DNA from: JBBAAW01 sp964574405
Lineage (GTDB): Bacteria; Patescibacteriota; WWE3; UBA101185; UBA10185
DNA length: 16,082 nt
Assembly: GCA_964574405.1 (NCBI GenBank)
Contig: CAZNNN010000016.1
Span: 1-16,082, forward strand
Direction: 5' to 3'
Part shown: one piece after another, positions 13,273 to 16,082 of the stretch
Layout: each line of letters begins with the position of its first letter
Position numbering within the stretch: the stretch's first letter is position 1
Notes under the pieces: model-generated
What the model was told of the DNA's origin: nothing
The model's input: the letters and a program-made list of their open reading frames with translations, nothing else
Database searches by the model: none
Program-made: the position numbers and the translations under genes

Positions 13273-13347
13273 GGCCCCATCGTCTAACGGCTAGGACAAC
13301 GGATTCTCATTCCGTTAATCGGAGTTCGACCCTCCGTGGGGTCACCA
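13273..13347 (+). tRNA. trnE: tRNA-Glu(CTC), CCA encoded
   Basis: A full cloverleaf of 75 nt: acceptor GGCCCCA (13273-13279) with TGGGGTC (13337-13343, one G-T pair), D stem GTCT, perfect anticodon stem ACGGA/TCCGT, loop TTCTCAT with anticodon CTC at 13306-13308, T stem CGGAG/CTCCG (13320-13324 and 13332-13336) with loop TTCGACC, discriminator A, and CCA at 13345-13347. CTC reads GAG. The convergent glycosyltransferase ORF overlaps it by 41 nt on the opposite strand. A weak -10 candidate TAAATT lies at 13259-13264. Confidence 0.96.
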
Positions 13348-14605
13348 TATATTTACGCACAATGTCCCAGAACGCAGTAACGCCGTTGTCGCCCAACTCG
13401 TCTGTTTGGGGTGGTGCAGAGTAATTTTTAAACGCGGTAAGCAGTTTTCCCGTATCAAACAAGTCCAAAATTAAGTTAGCCGACGCTTTGGAACCGTTGG
13501 GTAAAATACAGCCTCGTTGAGTTGATACCTCGCTAATGAGGGGCGACGGAATAGCGTTGGAAGATGGATCAAGAAGCAAGCCGTGTCGCTCCAAAAAGTT
13601 AATATTATCATACTCCTGCCTACCCACCGGCTGGGCAAAAAGCAAAAACGAACCACCCACAGAATCAGCCCGCAAAAGTGCTTTAAAAGCCTGTTCACTA
13701 GGTTTGGTAACTTCGGCGGAGATAATATTCTCCAGATAAACCCGCTTGTAAGCTTCCACCACCTCTTTGTAATCGCTAGAAGCAAAAAGGTGCACATAAT
13801 CTCTGTGTTTTATAAGTCGCAAAAAATTGGCGGTAAAAGGAGCTTTTCTGCACACCACATAAAACACAAATCTGGGCGACGCTTGGTGCAGGCGGTGCAT
13901 TAAATGCAAAAAAAACTCCATGCCCACCGCCGCACCAGAAACAGGAATTACTATATTTATGGGTGTTTCTTTGTTTGGGTTGTATTGATCCGCGCGGATA
14001 GTAACATCATTTGGTGCTAAAATTTTGGCGAGATCTAAATTAACCGGATAAGGTACAACCTCTATTGGTACCTGCCTCAACCTGTTTTTAGAGGCAAAAG
14101 CCTGCAAGGAGTCCTTTGTTTTATGGCTGGGGCAAATAATGAGATCTGCCAAGTCAACATACCAAATAGTTTGCGGAGAATCGTCGGTAACTTGCACCAC
14201 TAGAGTAATTGTGGCGGCTAATTCTTTTTCTAATTGACTTTTTATGGCGCCAAGTTGATATGCCAAGCCAAAATGTGTAGCTACCACAAGTATTTTATCC
14301 GGTTTAACTTTCTGGGAGTGAATCAACTCTACAAATTGCGTTGATAGGCTACCCGCATGGTGTTTCAAATATCTGGTATAAAACCTGGTAAACACCACTT
14401 CTGCGCGACCCCGTTGAAAAAACTCCATTACATGCCGAGCCGGTACATTTAAACTGCTAAATCTATGCATAGATTCAGTTGAGTTGTCCGTTGGAGCAAA
14501 GATGGTGTAAGTTAGTTCGGCGGGAACTGCGCTCATTAAAGCATTGGCAACTCTTATATGTCCAAATCCAGCAGGAGCATAAGTAAAAACCACAAGTGGT
14601 TGCAT
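13307..14605 (-). CDS. GT-B glycosyltransferase-like protein
   Basis: 432 aa from the ATG at 14605. An in-frame GTG at 14620 would add MYNRV, but the -10 box (14612-14617) lies within those codons, so I reject it. The N-terminus M-Q-P-L-V-V-F-T-Y-A-P-A-G-F-G-H carries the G-x-G-H-like loop of MurG/MGDG-type GT-B enzymes (residues about 10-16), and A-T-H-F-G-L-A and D-L-A-D-L-I-I-C-P-S-H resemble their N-domain interface. I-V-I-P-V-S-G-A-A starts the second Rossmann domain. Acceptor and donor are unknown; no signal peptide is seen. The final 13 residues, M-V-T-P-R-R-V-E-L-R-L-T-E, are encoded by the antisense strand of tRNA-Glu, and the stop TGA lies opposite the anticodon loop. Confidence 0.75.
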   Translation of the reverse strand: MQPLVVFTYAPAGFGHIRVANALMSAVPAELTYTIFAPTDNSTESMHRFSSLNVPARHVMEFFQRGRAEVVFTRFYTRYLKHHAGSLSTQFVELIHSQKVKPDKILVVATHFGLAYQLGAIKSQLEKELAATITLVVQVTDDSPQTIWYVDLADLIICPSHKTKDSLQAFASKNRLRQVPIEVVPYPVNLDLAKILAPNDVTIRADQYNPNKETPINIVIPVSGAAVGMEFFLHLMHRLHQASPRFVFYVVCRKAPFTANFLRLIKHRDYVHLFASSDYKEVVEAYKRVYLENIISAEVTKPSEQAFKALLRADSVGGSFLLFAQPVGRQEYDNINFLERHGLLLDPSSNAIPSPLISEVSTQRGCILPNGSKASANLILDLFDTGKLLTAFKNYSAPPQTDELGDNGVTAFWDIVRKYMVTPRRVELRLTE

Positions 14606-14679
14606 AACTCTATTATACACACACTTGAAAGTTAGATAAGTCCTGCTATAATAACTCCAGTTATCTATAAGGAAAAAGC
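14606..14679. promoter_or_regulatory. Divergent promoters for glycosyltransferase and ATPase
   Basis: Minus strand: TATAAT at 14612-14617, then 6 nt to the ATG at 14605 (leaderless), -35 weak. Plus strand: TTGAAA (14625-14630), 16-bp spacer, extended TGC plus TATAAT (14647-14652), start near 14659, leaving a leader of about 21 nt with AAGGA (14670-14674) 5 nt before the ATG at 14680. The plus gene is therefore the one clear monocistronic-start case with a Shine-Dalgarno leader in the window. Confidence 0.65.
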
Positions 14680-16082
14680 ATGGAATCCAAATTTATTAAT
14701 AGAAAAAACGAGCTTGCATGGCTTGAAAAATGCTATCGAGAAGCCTTTAAAGAAGGTCAGCTGCTTGTGTTGTACGGTAAGCGTAGGGTGGGCAAAACGG
14801 AATTGGTAACACACTTTATTAAGTCAAAACCCAATATTTACTATTTGGCCAACAGAACCACAACAGCAGAACATCTGTCTTCTGCAACAAAGGTTTTTGC
14901 CACCGGTTTTGAGGATACTTTTATGGCTAACACACCGCTACCTTCTTGGCGGGATTTTTTTGACTATTTAATTAAAAAAGTTTCAGAGCGCAAGTCTAAA
15001 GAACCTATTGTATTAGTGTTTGACGAATTTCCCTACCTGGCGGAATCCAACGAAGGCATATCATCTTTTTTCCAGTATGGTTGGGATATGGGTCTAAAAA
15101 ATAACAGTGTAGTAATGATAGTAATGGGTTCCAGCATGGCTATGATGTATAAGCATGCACTAATAAAAAGCGCGCCTTTGTATGGTAGGCGAACGGGTCA
15201 GTGGTTGTTGGAGCCGTTTACTTTTACAGAAACAAAAAACTTTTATCCCAAAGCGTCTTTTGATAACGCTTTTTCTCTTTATGCCCTAACTGGGGGAATT
15301 CCTGCGTATTCAAAAGTGTTTGACGGAGCTAGGAGTCTTAAAGAAAACATTACAGAGCGGGTTTTTCCGGAAGGTAGTTTCTTATCGGTGGAGCCGGAAT
15401 TTTTGCTTTCTGATGAATTTGATGATTCCAAGTCGTATCTAACTATTTTGCAAGCTATTGGTCAGGGGAGAACCAAGTTTTCACAAATTTTGCAGGATAG
15501 TGGAATGCAGGCTACATCGCTTCCAGCCTACTTACAGAATTTGCAGGATTTAAGACTGGTTAAACGGGAAGTACCTATTACGGATATTACCTTACCTAAG
15601 AGTAAAAGTGGCACCTACTCTTTGTCGGACAACTTTTTGAGTTTTTATTTTAGTTTTGTTTTTCCTAATAATAGTTTAGTAAAAAGCAAGGCGTACAATG
15701 TGATTTTTAAAACAAAAGGCGAGGTGTTAACTGGTCTTATTGCAAAGTCGTATGAAAACACTACTCCAGAATTTATTGCTCCAGCTATTAATAAGGGCAT
15801 CTTACCAAACTTTGAGCTTATGGGGAGATGGTGGGACAAAGATACCGAAATTGATTTAGTTGGACTTAACAGGGAGGATAACGCAATTTTGTTTGGAGAA
15901 ACTAAGTGGAATTCAAAACCTATTGGTACGGAAGTATTAAACCAACTTAAAGCCAAGTCTAAAAAGGTGGTGTGGGGTAAACCTGGTAGAAAAGAGTTTT
16001 TTGTTTTAACATCTAAAGCCGGGTTTACTAAAATACTGATTGATGAAGCTAGGGAGCAGGGTGTGGTTTTGATTGAGAAAGA
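14680..16082 (+). CDS. Archaeal-type P-loop ATPase with nuclease-like C-terminus (partial)
   Basis: At least 467 codons, open to the window edge. Walker A is G-K-R-R-V-G-K39-T40 (33-40), Walker B L-V-F-D115-E116-F, with a sensor-like M-G-S-S at 149-152, matching the ATPase_2/AAA_14 group of the STAND/AAA-like superfamily. A G-G-I-P-A-Y motif (205-210) ends the ATPase part. Residues about 250-325 look like a winged helix. The C-terminal part has E390-I-D392-L-V and G-E407-T-K409-W, the D...ExK pattern of a PD-(D/E)xK nuclease fold as in DUF234-type tails. Function in this family is poorly known; transfer or defence roles have been suggested for relatives, none shown here. Missing sequence after the edge is probably short. 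Confidence 0.85.
   Translation, partial: MESKFINRKNELAWLEKCYREAFKEGQLLVLYGKRRVGKTELVTHFIKSKPNIYYLANRTTTAEHLSSATKVFATGFEDTFMANTPLPSWRDFFDYLIKKVSERKSKEPIVLVFDEFPYLAESNEGISSFFQYGWDMGLKNNSVVMIVMGSSMAMMYKHALIKSAPLYGRRTGQWLLEPFTFTETKNFYPKASFDNAFSLYALTGGIPAYSKVFDGARSLKENITERVFPEGSFLSVEPEFLLSDEFDDSKSYLTILQAIGQGRTKFSQILQDSGMQATSLPAYLQNLQDLRLVKREVPITDITLPKSKSGTYSLSDNFLSFYFSFVFPNNSLVKSKAYNVIFKTKGEVLTGLIAKSYENTTPEFIAPAINKGILPNFELMGRWWDKDTEIDLVGLNREDNAILFGETKWNSKPIGTEVLNQLKAKSKKVVWGKPGRKEFFVLTSKAGFTKILIDEAREQGVVLIEK

Noticed and set aside
14606..14620. GTG start at 14620 for the second GT-B-like protein.
   Set aside because: The five extra codons contain the TATAAT box; the ATG at 14605 has the 6-nt spacing seen at other genes.
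1..16082. CRISPR array, insertion sequence, transposase, retron or riboswitch.
   Set aside because: No regularly spaced direct repeats, transposase or reverse-transcriptase motifs were seen, and no known riboswitch core was recognised.

Overview
The window looks like a chromosome segment of a small-genome bacterium, most likely of the Candidate Phyla Radiation (Patescibacteria; Microgenomates or Katanobacteria-like is my guess). The reasons are indirect. IF2 is short (496 aa, no IF2N extension), NusA is compact (371 aa), the DnaJ lacks the zinc finger, several cell-surface proteins have one membrane anchor, DNA is AT-rich, and genes are tightly packed and often convergent. TGA is used as a normal stop (infB and the first ATPase end in TGA), so this is not a code-25 lineage. 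No stretch over 300 bases lacks a gene.

Layout. 1-850: a secreted, C-terminally anchored protein of unknown role. 1055-2298: regulatory module 1, a GHKL-type ATPase overlapping by 4 nt a small STAS-like (DUF4325-type) protein. It ends at a decayed 3' end of a tRNA-Gln, which looks like an attachment-site scar. 2413-2955: an anchored surface protein. 3089-5073: regulatory module 2, a MerR-type HTH fused to a GHKL ATPase, a second STAS-like protein, and a CapA-family phosphoesterase in one operon. 5070-8653: a two-copy-domain hypothetical protein, a KamA-family radical SAM enzyme, a SAM methyltransferase, and a GT-B glycosyltransferase. The glycosyltransferase gene is the last of a nusA-infB-glycosyltransferase operon (11327 to 7595, minus strand). 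11328-11516: two large related hairpins. 11517-12461: dnaJ behind a CIRCE-like operator. 12570-13261: a Phd/YefM-PIN toxin-antitoxin pair. 13273-13347: tRNA-Glu(CTC), whose antisense strand encodes the C-terminus of a second GT-B-like protein (13307-14605). 14680-16082: a P-loop ATPase with a nuclease-like C-terminus, cut by the window edge.

Two themes stand out. First, two ATPase/STAS-like pairs sit within 3 kb, and their STAS-like members align without gaps around an invariant T-x-S. This looks like a partner-switching regulatory system (compare SpoIIAB/SpoIIAA), with no sigma factor in sight and with one ATPase carrying its own DNA-binding domain. Each pair lies behind a clear promoter with repeated operator-like boxes. 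Second, most promoter-proximal genes have a sigma70-type -10 box ending 6-7 nt before the start codon, so their mRNAs should be leaderless. Genes inside operons (infB, the infB-coupled glycosyltransferase, the first STAS-like gene) and the ATPase at 14680 instead show Shine-Dalgarno sequences.
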